Source of the DNA: Acanthamoeba castellanii str. Neff
Taxonomy: Eukaryota; Discosea; Longamoebia; Acanthamoebidae
Assembly (NCBI RefSeq): GCF_000313135.1
Contig: NW_004457368.1
Coordinates: 36,820-100,819 of the forward strand
DNA: 64,000 nucleotides
Reading direction: 5' to 3'
Shown here one piece after another: positions 1 through 11,200 of this stretch (position 1 is the stretch's first letter; each line of letters begins with the position of its first letter). The notes beneath the pieces were generated by a model. That model saw only the letters and a list, made by a program, of their open reading frames with translations, ran no database searches and was not told the DNA's origin. The position numbers were made by a program, and so were the translations under genes.

Positions 1-137
1 ACTCGCCTCGTCCCATGTCGCCCTGCCCGGTAGCGCACCAGCCTCCCTTTCGTTGTCGTCTTCGTTTCGTTTTCGCTTTCGTTCTTTCTTGTTCTTCGTT
101 CTTTTTGGGCCAAATGTGCAGTGATTGTTTGCTGCAG

Positions 138-939
138 GGTGTGAGCAGCAGGAGCCGCATATCGACTACGAGCCTCTCTTTGATACATTCCTCCCGCTCC
201 CGCCCTACTGCGTCTATGTCCACATTCCGCTGGTAGACCTCACGCCCGACAACGGACCCACCGAGTTCTGGTCAGGTGCGGCACACCAAGCCGGCTGGGA
301 CGTCGAGTGATCTTTTAGAAATAACTGATCAGCCAATCACAACAACCACAGGTTCGCCCCACATGGCCATCAGCAGCGTCATCTCATCGCTGCGCGAGGT
401 ACCGCAGCCCCAATGGAGTGGTTGGCCCACGCCCCTCACCCTCGACTCTATCTACGACCAACTCACGCACCTCGCAGTTCAGTTCGCTGCCCATTGACGT
501 CCTGCCATCGGACAAGGTACTCCTGAACGTGGGCGACGTTGTGATCAAGGTACTACTCACTCCCCCACTCGAGAGGCTGTTCTTTTTTTTCTGAGAGAGT
601 GGTTCAGGACATGCGGTGCTTCCATCGAGGCACGGCCAATACCACCGACCAAGCGCGGCCCATGCTCTCCCTCATCTACTCTCGCAAGTGGTATCGCTTG
701 CCCTACGGTTCGGCGCTTCCTCTCTGCAGCCTGAGGCTTCTGTGTGCTGAGACCTGAAGTCGTACGGTTTGATCCTTCAAATTGCAGAAAAGCTGTACAA
801 GGAGGAGGGCTACCCGCCCATGGCTATTAAGAAGAAGGACCTGGACCGCCTCCCGCCCCACCTCCAGCCTATGTTCCGCTTCTGCCGTGTCGCCGAGCCA
901 GAGCAGGCATTAGAGGACCAAACACAACCATCAGCTTGA
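138..939 (+). CDS. Phytanoyl-CoA dioxygenase family protein, 5' truncated by window edge
   Basis: This is a 2-oxoglutarate/Fe(II) dioxygenase of the PhyH fold. The Fe ligand motif HID lies in the first visible exon (from 138), followed by LTPDNGPTEFWSG, a PhyH-type turn. Splicing from about 274 to the acceptor before 352 gives GSPHM, resembling the family's GSHM. A later exon has FHRGTANTTDQARP, carrying the distal His and the 2OG-binding Arg. Further introns start with GTACCG near 399, GTACTA near 550 and GTTCGG near 708, and all joins are in phase. The last exon ends in TQPSA with TGA at 937-939. The N-terminal exons lie outside the window. The substrate cannot be told from sequence; the family covers lipid and small-molecule hydroxylases. 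The next gene is convergent. Confidence 0.8.
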
Positions 940-1097
940 ACTGGAGGTGGAGGTGGCGCATCCAGTAGTTGACGGCACGTGGAACCGAGTTGTGCTGTGG
1001 CTTGTGCTTGAGCGTGTAAGACTCTTGTTCACTTGAACAACGTTCCGCGCTCGTTGCTAAGAACAGATCTCCTGCTGCTGCTGGTAGAAGGTTGTAT

Positions 1098-2401
1098 TTA
1101 TTCGAGACTGTTTGTAACATCGTCGCCAAGGAGCCAGGGACTCTTGAGCTTCAGCTTACTGGATGTATCCCCCAGCGAGTACAACTTGGGAACCTCATCA
1201 GCGCGGAGCACCAACCTCACCAGGCCATCGAAATGTGCGACCAGGACAGAAGAGGCGTCGACGGGATCGCACCGAACGCCCAGGAGGTATGTGGCCATAT
1301 TGGCCAGCAGACTTCGGTAGAGCTCCGGCGACGTGGCGCGTGAGACCCCGGGTCTTGGGCTGCCGTCCTTGGCCTTGTACCTAACATAGGCTGTACCAAG
1401 CACACCTCCACCATCAGAGCGCACATTATACGACACACGACACTACACGACACATGACACTTACGACACGCACGACACACACGGTGCTGGTACGCATAAT
1501 CTTGAGCGAGCGCTTGGTCTCGTTGAAAGTGAGGGTGAGTTGCAGCGGCAGACCGGACGCCACGCTGTAGATGACAGCCTTGGCGCGGTGGCAGACGAAC
1601 CGCTTGTAGTGCCGACTCTCCGCGATGCAGTCCTTCTCGTAGTACCACTCACGCGAGCTCAGGCGGCTCCAGTAGATGTTCGGCAGCAGAGACGCGATGG
1701 CGCGCACGGCGGCCCCGGTGCTCTCCTCCTCGCGCCCTTTGTGCACTCGTGCGAGAAGACTGGCACCGCAAGCTCAGCGTGTGTCGTGCGTGCGTGCGTG
1801 TGTTGTGCGTGCGTGCGTGCGTGCGTGCAGGACGGGAATTACCGGTGGAGTTGGCGTCTCACGGAGGCCACGCTCTCGAGGAGCGTCGCGTGATCCGACG
1901 TGCGCTTGAGCAGCCGCTTGAGCCACTCGACTTGCGGGTTCCCCTCGCGTTTGGTGGGTTCTTCGTCAGGCTCGACGTCTGGGACCTGCTGCAGCTGGTC
2001 GGTCAATTGCCTGGCCAAGCGAGTCACCTGGTGGTTGGGCTCATCTAGTCACGGGACACCTGAGGTGAGATCATGATGGGCTACCATAGACATCAAATCC
2101 GCACACCACACACCGCACACGCACTCTCAAAGTGGCGAGCAAGCCGCCATCGGGCGACACTCCTCCATTTGGGCGGATCACTCGATGGCGGGTACTTCTC
2201 TTCTTCTTTGTCGTCATCAGGTTCGGGTGGTGGTCCTCGTTGAGGAAGAGGCCACGTGAAGTAGGCACGCTTCCACAGGGACGCGGACTTCTCTGAGTGG
2301 ATGAGGTCGCGCCAGGCCACGCACACGAGCTGCGCGCGCAGCAGGTCCTCCACACCCAGAAACTGGAGCACGAGCCACACCACCTCCAGCGGCAGCTCCA
2401 C
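1098..2401 (-). CDS. F-box domain protein, first exon unresolved
   Basis: The N-terminal part reads ELPLEVVWLVLQFLG followed by LVCVAWRDLI and LWKRAYF, the hydrophobic pattern of an F-box that would bind Skp1 in an SCF ubiquitin ligase. Downstream exons on the minus strand continue with QLTDQLQQVPDVEPDEEP (about 1839-2027), a segment with KDCIAESRHYKRFVCHRAKA (about 1500-1770) and a final exon ending GDDVTNSLE at 1098. The substrate-recognition half has no repeat type I recognise. At 2399-2401 the codon is GTG rather than ATG and the frame stays open upstream to an AG near 2430, so the true start probably lies in a short upstream exon that I could not fix. Some introns carry GTGCGT-type simple repeats. 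Confidence 0.65.
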
Positions 2402-2734
2402 CTCGGGACTGTCACTTGCCGACCTGGCTTGATTATAATTTTAATAATACAAATAATATAGAATATATATCCATAAAATGAATGTAATGAATGTGAAAAA
2501 TAACAAAATGGTTGGTGTAGCTGTACCGACGGCGCGGTGACAGTGTTTGCCGACTTGCTCGCGGTCGGGCCAGCACTCCTTTCGCTTCATGCGTGAGTTG
2601 CAAAAGAACGAAAGAGAAAAAGAAAAGAATGAAGACGAAAATAAAGCGGCAAGGATTTATTGCTGGTGGGTGCGATCGAGTGTGGAGGCGGCCACGGCTC
2701 TGTTGTATATACAACACCAGCAGCTTGCGCGCGT

Positions 2735-2763
2735 TTAGAAGCACTTGCGATGAACAATGGAGG
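2735..2763 (-). pseudogene. Duplicate of the actin C-terminal codons ([13 protein letters not shown])
   Basis: About 36 bp beyond the actin stop codon, the minus strand again encodes PSIVHRKCF followed by TAA. It is a second copy of the last nine actin codons, differing at synonymous positions (Ser AGC/TCC, Val GTC/GTT, His CAC/CAT, Phe TTT/TTC) and in the stop (TGA/TAA). The amino acids are identical although the DNA has diverged. This fits a relic of another actin gene end, or an alternative last exon. No convincing splice acceptor or donor pair linking it to the upstream coding sequence was found. Confidence 0.6.
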
Positions 2764-2794
2764 GTTTCTTTCCCGCCCGATGTTTCCTCTCCTT

Positions 2795-4000
2795 TCAAAA
2801 GCACTTGCGGTGGACAATGCTGGGACCCGACTCGTCGTACTCCTCCTTGGAGATCCACATCTGCTGGAAGGTGGAGAGCGAGGCCAGGATCGAGCCGCCG
2901 ATCCACACGGAGTACTTGCGCTCGGGCGGGGCGATGATCTTGATCTTCATCGTCGACGGCGCGAGGGCGGTGAGCTCCTTCTGCATGCGGTCGGCAATGC
3001 CGGGGAACATGGTGGTGCCGCCCGACAGGACGACGTTGCCGTAGAGGTCCTTCCTGATGTCGACGTCGCACTTCATGATCGAGTTGTAGGTGGTCTCGTG
3101 GATGCCCGCCGCCTCCATGCCCAGGAACGAGGGCTGGAACAGGGTCTCTGGGCAGCGGAAGCGCTCGTTGCCGATGGTGATGACCTGGCCGTCGGGCAGC
3201 TCGTACGACTTCTCGAGCGACGACGACGCCGCGGCGGTGGCCATCTCCTGCTCGAAGTCGAGGGCCACGTAGCACAGCTTCTCCTTGATATCGCGCACGA
3301 TCTCGCGCTCGGCCGTGGTGGTGAACGAGTAGCCGCGCTCGGTGAGGATCTTCATGAGGTAGTCGGTGAGATCGCGACCGGCGAGGTCGAGGCGCAGGAT
3401 GGCGTGGGGCAGGGCGTAGCCCTCGTAGATGGGCACGGTGTGGGTCACGCCGTCGCCTGAGTCCATGACGATGCCGGTGGTGCGGCCCGAGGCGTAGAGC
3501 GAGAGCACGGCCTGGATGGCGACGTACATGGCGGGCGTGTTGAAGGTCTCGAACCTGATGGAGAGAGGAGGTGAGTATCTTTCCGGCGAAACCATTGCGT
3601 GGCGGTGATGGAAAAGAGGAGGAGTCTCGTACATGATCTGGGTCATCTTCTCGCGGTTGGCCTTGGGGTTGAGGGGGGCCTCAGTGAGCAGCACGGGGTG
3701 CTCCTCGGGGGCCACGCGGAGCTCGTTGTAGAAGGTGTGGTGCCAGATCTTCTCCATGTCGTCCCAGTTGGTGACGATGCCGTGCTCGATGGGGTACTTG
3801 AGGGTGAGGATGCCGCGCTTGGACTGGGCCTCGTCACCGACGTAGGAGTCCTTCTGGCCCATGCCCACCATGACGCCGGTGTGGCGCGGACGACCGACGA
3901 TTGAGGGGAACACGGCGCGCGGCGCGTCGTCACCGGCAAAGCCGGCCTTGCACATGCCCGAACCGTTGTCGATGACCAGAGCCTGAACTTCGTCTCCCAT
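2795..4000 (-). CDS. Actin
   Basis: Cytoskeletal ATPase that polymerises into F-actin. The exons are 3633-4000 and 2795-3554. A 78-nt intron (3555-3632, GTACGA...ATCAG) splits codon 123 after its second base, restoring ATG-TTC (QIM|FETF). Because 78 is a multiple of three and has no stop, the unspliced frame also stays open. The spliced protein is 375 residues, exactly the conventional actin length, with the N-terminus [20 protein letters not shown], the phosphate loop DSGDGVTH, and the C-terminus IVHRKCF. It differs from typical actin at a few places (GIVMDSGDG with Met for Leu, [24 protein letters not shown]), so it is probably one isoform of a gene family. ATG at 3998-4000. Confidence 0.97.
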
Positions 4001-4109
4001 GGTTGGTTGCTGGTGATGATGGTGTTGGTGAGTGTGACTTGCTGTTAAGCTGCTTGAGCTGTTCTTGCTGTTGTTGTTGCAGTGGAGAACAAGAGGATGT
4101 TGAGATGGC

Positions 4110-4117
4110 TATTTATA
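4110..4117 (-). promoter_or_regulatory. Actin TATA box
   Basis: TATAAATA on the minus strand, 110 bp upstream of the actin start codon. A TATA element about 30 bp before transcription start would leave a 5' UTR of about 80 nt. It is the only good TATA match in the 470-bp gap to the trmB stop. Confidence 0.6.
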
Positions 4118-4470
4118 AGAGAGGGATGGGACTTCAGGTACCCTGAAACGTGAGCTTCGGCTGTACAGTGCGCTGAACCAAGAGCAGTAGCTCGGGGGTA
4201 CTTCCTACTGCGGTCCGTCAAGCTCGAAGGAGAGCATGCCACGTCAGCACAGATCGCCTACTGCAGTTGTGGTTGCGCGGTAACCCTAAAAAGGAGAGGA
4301 AAAAGAAATCCGTGAAACCACCCAGCGCGACTGGTACGTGTCAATTGGCCACCTCTTTCACGCTCGATCTCCACCAAGCAGCAGCTCCTGCCTCCTAACA
4401 CCCGCTTCCCGGTGAGTAGGTGCTGGGGTCGGGTTGAGGTCTGATATGACGTGTTATGTATCGTTTGTAT

Positions 4471-4994
4471 TCAGGCTGGTGGAACCGAGTTGGGGTGGGG
4501 TGGTGGTGTGGTTGCCTCCTCGCACTGCGTAGCGTTGCGAGGCACCTTTCGGAAGGTGGCCGTGAAGATCCGGATGGAGGGATCCTCCCGAACCCACATC
4601 GCAAACTCTGTAACAAAAAGAGAGACAGAGAAAGCCATCAGCAATCGATGATGATGATGCGGAGCGCATCTCCCATGAAAACGAGGGAAGTGGGGAGGAA
4701 CAACACGAACCGCTCATGCCAAAGCGACAGGGCGGGAAGTGCTTCTCGTCGGTCTCGAGCACGAAGCTATCCCGGAGGAAGATGTCCTTGGCCTCGAAGA
4801 AGCCCTCCCCAAAGTCCGTCTCCAGGTAGACCTCGCTGTCGGGGCCGTCGTCGAGGAAGCCGTGGATGGTGCGCACTAGCTCGGGCGTCACCATGCGTCG
4901 CTTGGCGTGCCGCTTCTTGAACCAGGGGTCGGGGTAGAGGATCGATACGCGCTTCACCGTCATCGCGGTCGCGGTCGCCACGGCGCTGTCATGT

Positions 4995-5046
<52 letters not shown>

Positions 5047-5639
5047 CGGCCAACTGGCTCGCATAGGACTTGAGCAACGGCTCCAGGCTCACGTTGACGT
5101 TGCAGCACACGTAGGCGAGGTTGGGCAGCGCGGGGAAGGGCTTGACGCGCTCCTCCTGCAGCTCCAGACCGAGGAAGTTCATCTCCGGGTGCTCGCAGGC
5201 GAGGTGGTAGACGAGGTGGCCCTTGCCGCAGCCCAAGTCGAGGTGGAACGGCAGCCGCGGGTCGGCGTAGAGCGATCGCCAGTCGGGGTAGGCCTCCAGC
5301 TGCTTTTGGCAGTGGCGCGCCAGCGGGTTGGGTGTAGGTCGCAGCCTTCCAACCAAGTGAATAAAAGTAAAATAAAAAGAAGTGTAAAACAAAATGCCAG
5401 GGAGTACCGGGTAGCGAGACAGGCGGCCTGAATGTTGATTTGAGGACATCGATTAAACTGCACAATAAAAAGGGATTAAAATGAAATTGAATAAAATTGT
5501 CAATGCTAATTAGCGAGATTGATGGAGATCTCCTTACCAGAGGCGATGATGGTGGGTGCCTGTGCATTTCCGTCGTTTTAAGGGACAGCAGGGAGCCACC
5601 CGACGATGGCTGGAGACCGACGCATCGTGTTCGCCGCAT
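4471..5639 (-). CDS. tRNA (guanine-N7)-methyltransferase, TrmB type, with poly-His insertion
   Basis: SAM-dependent enzyme forming m7G46 in tRNA. The SAM motif is LDLGCGKGHLVYHL, followed by NFLGLELQEERV. The family signatures YPDPWFKKRHAKRRMV and YLETDFGEGFFE are present. Proposed exons: ATG at 5637-5639 to a GTAAGG donor; a 50-nt exon (INIQAACLAT region, about 5406-5455); the main exon from about 5353; and a last exon ending HPNSVPPA with TGA at 4471-4473. Joins are phase-consistent and give RLRPTPNPLARH before the SAM fold, the NPL-type start seen in cyanobacterial and plastid-like TrmB. A run of 16 His sits between the SAM fold and the YPDPW motif and is coded by an ATG/CAT repeat. The C-terminal tail is short. 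Confidence 0.85.
4991..5046. repeat. (ATG/CAT)n trinucleotide repeat coding poly-His
   Basis: Nearly pure trinucleotide repeat, read as CAT/CAC histidine codons in the minus-strand trmB frame. It is in-frame and so length-variable without breaking the gene. Confidence 0.9.
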
Positions 5640-5797
5640 CTGTATCAATTCGATTTAATCAGAATAATTTGTTTTCCTTCAGCCTTTTCTCTCCGTTCAG
5701 TGGCCCGCAAGCAAAAGTGTTGGTGGTGAGACTGTACAAGGCAACACGTCATGCATAAAGCTGGACAGGCTCGGTGGTTCGACTTCTTGATCGCTAG

Positions 5798-6520
5798 CTA
5801 GTCGCCGCCGAAGAGGTCGTCATCGAGGTCCTTCTCCTTGTCTTTGGCGCTGGTGGCGTCCTTGATGATGTCCTTCTCCTCGAAGCTGGCGCGCGCTCGC
5901 TTGAGCTCTTCGGACATGCGAAGAAGCTCGAGCGCTCTGTCGTGCCTCTTCTGGTCCTTGCGCAGCACAAGATCAGGTCATCCGTCTGCACCTTGCCCTT
6001 CTTCGTCGTCAGCTGCAGCGCCTTCTGCGTCTTTTGATGGTTTGAAAGAGAAAGAGTTAGCCTCACGTGAGCTCATTGTTGGTGAGGAGGGCGCAGAGCA
6101 GAACGAAGGCGGCAGGGACTGGTACCATCTCGACCACGTACTCGACGACCATGTCTTCAAGCAGATCAATTGATTCAGGCAGCGGGTTAGAGACGTCCCT
6201 GCATGGCACAGCGTGTGGTGAGCTGTCTGCACGTCTGCGGCGTGTCTGAGAGGGTGCGAATCGTACCCAAAGCCGTACATCATCGCCTGCACTGCAATGA
6301 GCCCACAAGAAACAACAACATGAGCACGAGGCAGAAGTAAGAATCATATGAACCAACTAATTTGGGGGGGCGCACATTCACGGGTGAACATGCGCTTGCG
6401 CTTAACGCCCCGCGGTTGTTTGGCCTCCACCGCGGCAGCCGCAGCTGCCCTCTCTGCTGCCTTCTCCGGGTCCTTCGGCGGACGTCCTTTCCTGCGCACG
6501 ATCGGCTGATCTCCGTCCAT
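5798..6520 (-). CDS. TFIID subunit TAF13, with an apparent 1-nt frameshift
   Basis: Histone-fold subunit of TFIID that pairs with TAF11. Exon 1 (ATG 6518-6520) encodes a basic Ala-rich start, MDGDQPIVRRKGRPPK, and ends MFTREL after splicing; then QAMMYGFG, NPLPESIDLLEDMVVEYVVEM, TQKALQLTTKKGKVQTDDLI and the C-terminal KDQKRHDRALELLRMSEELK region ending LFGGD (TAG 5798-5800). Order and motifs match TAF13 closely. Donors at GTGCGC, GTACGA and GTACCA join in phase. Near 5970 the reading frame slips: DDLI is followed by VLRKDQ in another frame, as if one base of a Phe codon were missing. No intron repairs this. It may be an assembly error or a true lesion. Confidence 0.85.
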
Positions 6521-6607
6521 CTTCTCTTTGTGGATTTTTGTTGTGTTTGCTGTATTTATAATCGTTTTGATTATTTTTTATTTAATTATTGTTTTGTGTG
6601 GCAACGG

Positions 6608-7976
6608 CTAGTACAGGACTGAGGTGTCGGGAACTAGGGCGAACAGCTGGGTGTAGGCCTCCACCAACGGATGAGACCTCATCAGCGCCTCTACACGCTG
6701 CTTCCACTCCCTCCGTTCGCGGGCCTCGCTCTCCCCTGTAGCAGAGTGTTGTTACGTCTGTCCCAACCAACGCATGATGCAGAGGGATGGGTACGTACGC
6801 ACGGACTTGTTTCGTGTCTTCAGTGGCGTCATAAAGGTGGCCTCGACCTCGCTTGGGCGTGTTCGCATCAGGTCAAACTTGAGATTGACTTGCACTTGTC
6901 TGGTGGTTTATATACACAAGTGGTGAGCGACGAGGAGATGGCAACAAGAGATGGCAGCAAGGTGCGTGCGGTACCCGTGCTGACCGCTCGCAAAGGAAAA
7001 GCAAACGTAGTCGAATGCCGCACTCGTTTCTACCGACTCTATGTCGGCCTGCCGATTCAGCTCCACCACTTGACCTCGACGGGCAACGAAAGCGTTCATG
7101 TACAAGCTCACTGCTCTCACAAAATACTGCGCGTTTGTGTAGCAGGTGAGTATTGGGATCAGAGGAGAGAAGGTGCACGCAGAAGAGCGTACCCGTATGT
7201 TCTTGGCCAGGTGCTGCTCCTCGAGCTGCTTGATGGGAATGAAGTAGGGCACCGTGTGCTTGAACACCCGGAGCTTGTTCGTCGCACCCTTGTCCGTCTC
7301 TAGCCAGATGTGATAGCGCTTATCAAAGTACTGACCTGAGCGGAAAAGGCGGGGGTAAGTGCAGTGGCAACCTATGAGGCGCTCATAGAGACAGGCCGCG
7401 ATCAGGTACCTTGGTAGGACGAGCCGAGAACGAGGAGAAGGCGATTGCCTGGATAGGGCAGCACGCGAATGCCGGCGAGGCTGAAGGCCTGGCCCATGAG
7501 CGTCTGCTTTCGCTTTCGCATGTTGGCTGCCACTGTCGCTTCCATCTTCCATTGTTCCACGCACTCATGTCAACAGACCCATCGACTTACAGCCGGCAGG
7601 TGCAATAAACTCAGAGAGCACCTTGATCTTGATCTCGGACGGCGACGCCTGCTTCTCCTCTCTGAGAGGCGGCGGGGCGTGGGGCGGACTCAAGGCGGTG
7701 GCTCGCTGCAGCTCGGCCTGCATCTCCCCATGGCGCATTCGCACCTCGGCCACTGGTTGTGAGGGCTTACGTCAGTAGCCACGCATATTGATGTGAGCCC
7801 GGGAGAAGAGCGGGGGGGGGATTACGTCTTTGCTTGAGCTGCGACAGCGAGTCTAATCGGGACAGCTGAGTCTGCTGCGCTTCACCGATGATTTCCGCCC
7901 TTTCCTTCAATTGATGTGCCAGCTCCAACGGATCCAGCTCGCTCGCGACGAGCGGCTCCAGCGTCGTCTCGTCCAT
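6608..7976 (-). CDS. Centromere protein O (CENP-O/Mcm21) homologue
   Basis: Kinetochore CCAN component. The N-terminal exon (ATG 7974-7976) is a coiled coil, MDETTLEPLVASELDPLE with LKERAEIIGEAQQTQ. The next exon group has FSLAGIRVLPYPGNRLLLVL, then YFDKRYHIWLE, RVFKHTVPYFIPIKQLEEQH and VSLYMNAFVARRGQVVELN. This reproduces the CENP-O core, in which a conserved [HT]xPxFIPL element is followed by a YLNAY-like helix. Splicing at GTACCG near 6972 gives QHGQVQVNLKFDLM. The last exon reads ERREWKQRVEALM and ends TSVLY (TAG 6608-6610). The protein is close to vertebrate CENP-O in layout. It sits head-to-tail with TAF13 and shares its upstream gap with the divergent myotubularin gene. Confidence 0.8.
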
Positions 7977-8259
7977 CTCGCAAGACTCTTTTTATATTTC
8001 TTTTTCTCTTACTAACTGCACGAGAAGGAGAACAAAGGAGCCAACGTTTCCCAGCACTTCGTGCAAACAGCGAAGAAGAACTGAATGCCGTGACGCAGAA
8101 CCAGCTCCAGACTGACCACAAAGGTACTTGTGCCCCCTCAAGTGCGGCACCATATATAATAATTAAATTAATAATAATTCACCATATTAAAACCATTATT
8201 GGTAATTTAAATTAGGTGATATATTACTTGCGGTGAGGAAGAAGGAAGTGAAGAGGAGG
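7977..8259. promoter_or_regulatory. Divergent promoter region between CENP-O and myotubularin
   Basis: A 283-bp gap separates two start codons facing away from each other, so both promoters must lie here. It includes an AT-rich stretch around 8153-8225 that contrasts with the GC-rich flanks. No clear TATA box can be assigned to either gene. Confidence 0.5.
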
Positions 8260-11200
8260 ATGGAGCCCGAAGATACGCCACCACCTGTGGTAGGGCCTAC
8301 GGAAGCGTCTTCTTCCTTGTTTAGGGGAGGCGGCTCGGGTCTCCTCGTACCCTCGGCTGGCTCACCGTCCGCTGCGCTCCGGAGCAGTTTCATCGGCAAG
8401 GGCCGAGCCTCGCAGATTCTCTCTTCGTCCACCCCATCCGCCCTCCACATCGAGAACGGCTCCGAAGACGACGAAAAAGATGGAAGCTCGAGAAGACAAA
8501 AGATTTTGGACCAAGATCGAGGCCAAAATGGCGAAAGCGAAGACGGCGAGCAAAGAGCGAAGCGAAGCGCGAGCGAGGGCAACGAGCAGGAGCAGCCCAG
8601 CGGCGAACAAGAAGTCGACGGCGACGACTATGGAGGCCTGGATGATGATGAAGGTCAAAATCAAAACGAGATCAAAAGCAAAAAGGGGGCGCCGGCGGAG
8701 GAGGCGAACTTGGATCAGGCCATCGATGCAGCGTCGCACGCTTTCACGTCGGGCGTGCTTCGACGGCTCACCAAGGCCCCCTCCCCTCCCCCTCTTCTCG
8801 ACTCTTCTTCATCTTCTTCGTCTTCGACTTCGTCCTCCTCCTCCACTCTTGCGTCGCCCCTCTCCCCCTCCACCTGGCTCCGGTCGCCCGCCCTCACCGC
8901 CGTTAACCGCGAGCGCTCCTTCTCCCCCATCGTCCTCGGCGAGAAGGACCGACCAGCCGCCCCAACCCTCTCCACCTCTCCACCATCATCTTCTTCTTCT
9001 TCATCATCGTCGTCTTCTTCTTCGTCATCATCATCATCGTCGTCGTCGGCAGCGAACGAGGGCGGAGTGGAGACGGCGCGGGTGCAGGTGCGGGCGTCGG
9101 GCAACCTGCAGCTGCCGCTGCTGGTCGGGCTGGTCGAGGCGGACGAGGGCCCCGGCACGCTGGGCAGCCTGCCGGGCCTGCTCCACGCCGCCGCGCTGGT
9201 GGCCTGGAGCGACGGCAGCAGCGGGAGCGGGTCGAGGAGCAACTCCACCAGCGGGCCAGACGACCGGGCATCGACCAAGGGCTTGTCCAAGAAAGGTACG
9301 CCCGCGCTCCTTCAGCGCAACCTCGTGACACTCACCCTGCATGCGTGTGTCGTGTGTCGCGTGTCGTGTGTCGCGTGTCGCGTGTCGTGTGTCGCGTGTC
9401 GCGTGTCGTGTGAGTGCAGAGGTGATGCAGCAGCTGGCGAGGAAGATCAAGGAAGAGGGCGGACGGAACGGCAACTCGCAGGAGGGCCAGCTGGACGAGA
9501 TGCTGCTGTTTTGCATTACCCAGTTCCTGGGCGAGCTGGCCCTCATCGTCAGCGATCACACGCTCTACCGGCCGCACAAGCTCATCGGCCTCAACAAGGA
9601 GCTGGCCAAGATGGCCAAGGTACTACGCACTGCCGTTCGTGTGTCGTGTGTGTCGTGTGTGTGTCGTGTGTGTGCTTTGCTGATGTCAGCACGGGATGTG
9701 GGGGTGCGTGTAGATTTTGCAGGGCGTGAGCACCGAGGACGACGCGCTGTGGATTCTGCGGCGGGCCAAGTCGACCATCTCCGAGCTACCGCGCCACATC
9801 AGCAAGGACAAGGAGGGCAGCGCGCCCTCCGGTCTGAAGGGGAAGAGCTCCGTCGACTCCAGCGACATGCGCCCTGCCTCCCTCGTACGCACTCCAATTC
9901 ATGTGTGTTATGTGTCGTGTGTGTTGTGTGACAAAGCTGATGCCTCACACCGCAACTCTGTTTGTTTGTTTGATCGCGTAGGAACAACGGATGAGCGATT
10001 ACATCGACCAGATCTGCACGCGACTGATCGACATGCAGAAGGAGCTGGCCAGCGGCCAGGCGGGGCTCAACCAAAAGACCCACTACTCTCAGGTCATCTT
10101 CAAGCTCTCCAGCGTACGCCCGCCCGCCCCCGCACGTCAAACACGTCGCAATTGACGTTGAAGTGGTTGACCGCTCGTTTGGGCCGTACAGCGCTTCGAG
10201 GCGCTCGACAAGCAGGGTTACCTGGGTCAGGCCGAGCCCAAGGAGGATGCCCAGCAGGCCGACACCGAGGAGCAGTTGCCGAGCCTGCCCAACTTCATCC
10301 AGAGCCTGCCCGGCGAAAAGGTCTCGCTCTCTGCTCTTTTCTTCCCGCGCAGGCGACGACCACCGTTGACTGATATCTTGAATTCCTCGCATTCCTCGAA
10401 TTGTGAAGGTGAGCTATGTGGCGTCGTCGGTCAGGTCGAAGGTGTGGAACGGAGGCGCTGCGGCCGCGTGCGTCGGTACACTGTTCGTGACCACCTACCA
10501 GGTCATTTTTGTCACGGAGGACCTGCAGACCAAGGCACAACCCTATTCCGCGTGATAGGACCTAAAATTAAGTCCGAACGCCTGTTTGGCTGACGCCGGC
10601 GCATTCGCGCGCGTCGTGTGTGTCGTGTCGTTTGTGCAGTCGTTCCCAATCCATTTCATAGCGTCGATGGAAAAGGTGGGCGGTCGGAAGCGCACGATGG
10701 GCAACGACGACTACGGACTGGACATCTTCCTGAAGGACACCCGCATCATTCGCTTCGTGTTCGAGCGGGACTCGCCCGTCTATCCTCCGCCTCGACGGAT
10801 GACTCACACCAAAATTCTCAAGGGGTACCACCACCGCTTTCTCGCAATTGCTGTTGACATCCCACTCCCTCACACGACTCTGCCCAACCAGGTTGATTCG
10901 GCCGGCCTCGCGATTGTTTGCGTTCGAGTACCACGCGTCGCTTCAGCGTGTCGCTCCTCCTCCAGTCGATGGCTGGACCATTTACAACGCCGAGAAGGAA
11001 TACAGGCGGTACAATTCTCTCTACAATCTTCCGTTGTCGTGTGCGTGTGCGTGTGCGTGTGCGTGTGCGTGTGCGTGTGCGTGTGCGTGCGGTGGTGCCT
11101 GTGCGTTGCTGATGGTGTGGCTTGGGGTCGGATGTCATCCAGGATGGGTGTACCCTCTAAGAAGTGGAAGATTTCCATGATCAACAAAAACTACAGCTGG

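Noticed and set aside
2433..3275. Long open frame antisense-phase to actin
   Set aside because: It overlaps actin codons in another frame on the same strand, is extremely Arg/His-rich as expected of a frame shadow, and matches nothing.
3555..3632. Actin as a 401-residue intronless protein
   Set aside because: The extra 26 residues interrupt the invariant QIMFETF sequence and are bounded by GTACGA...CAG; removing them gives exactly 375 residues.
4907..5431. Frame with a poly-Met run
   Set aside because: It is the complement of the poly-His codons of trmB on the other strand.
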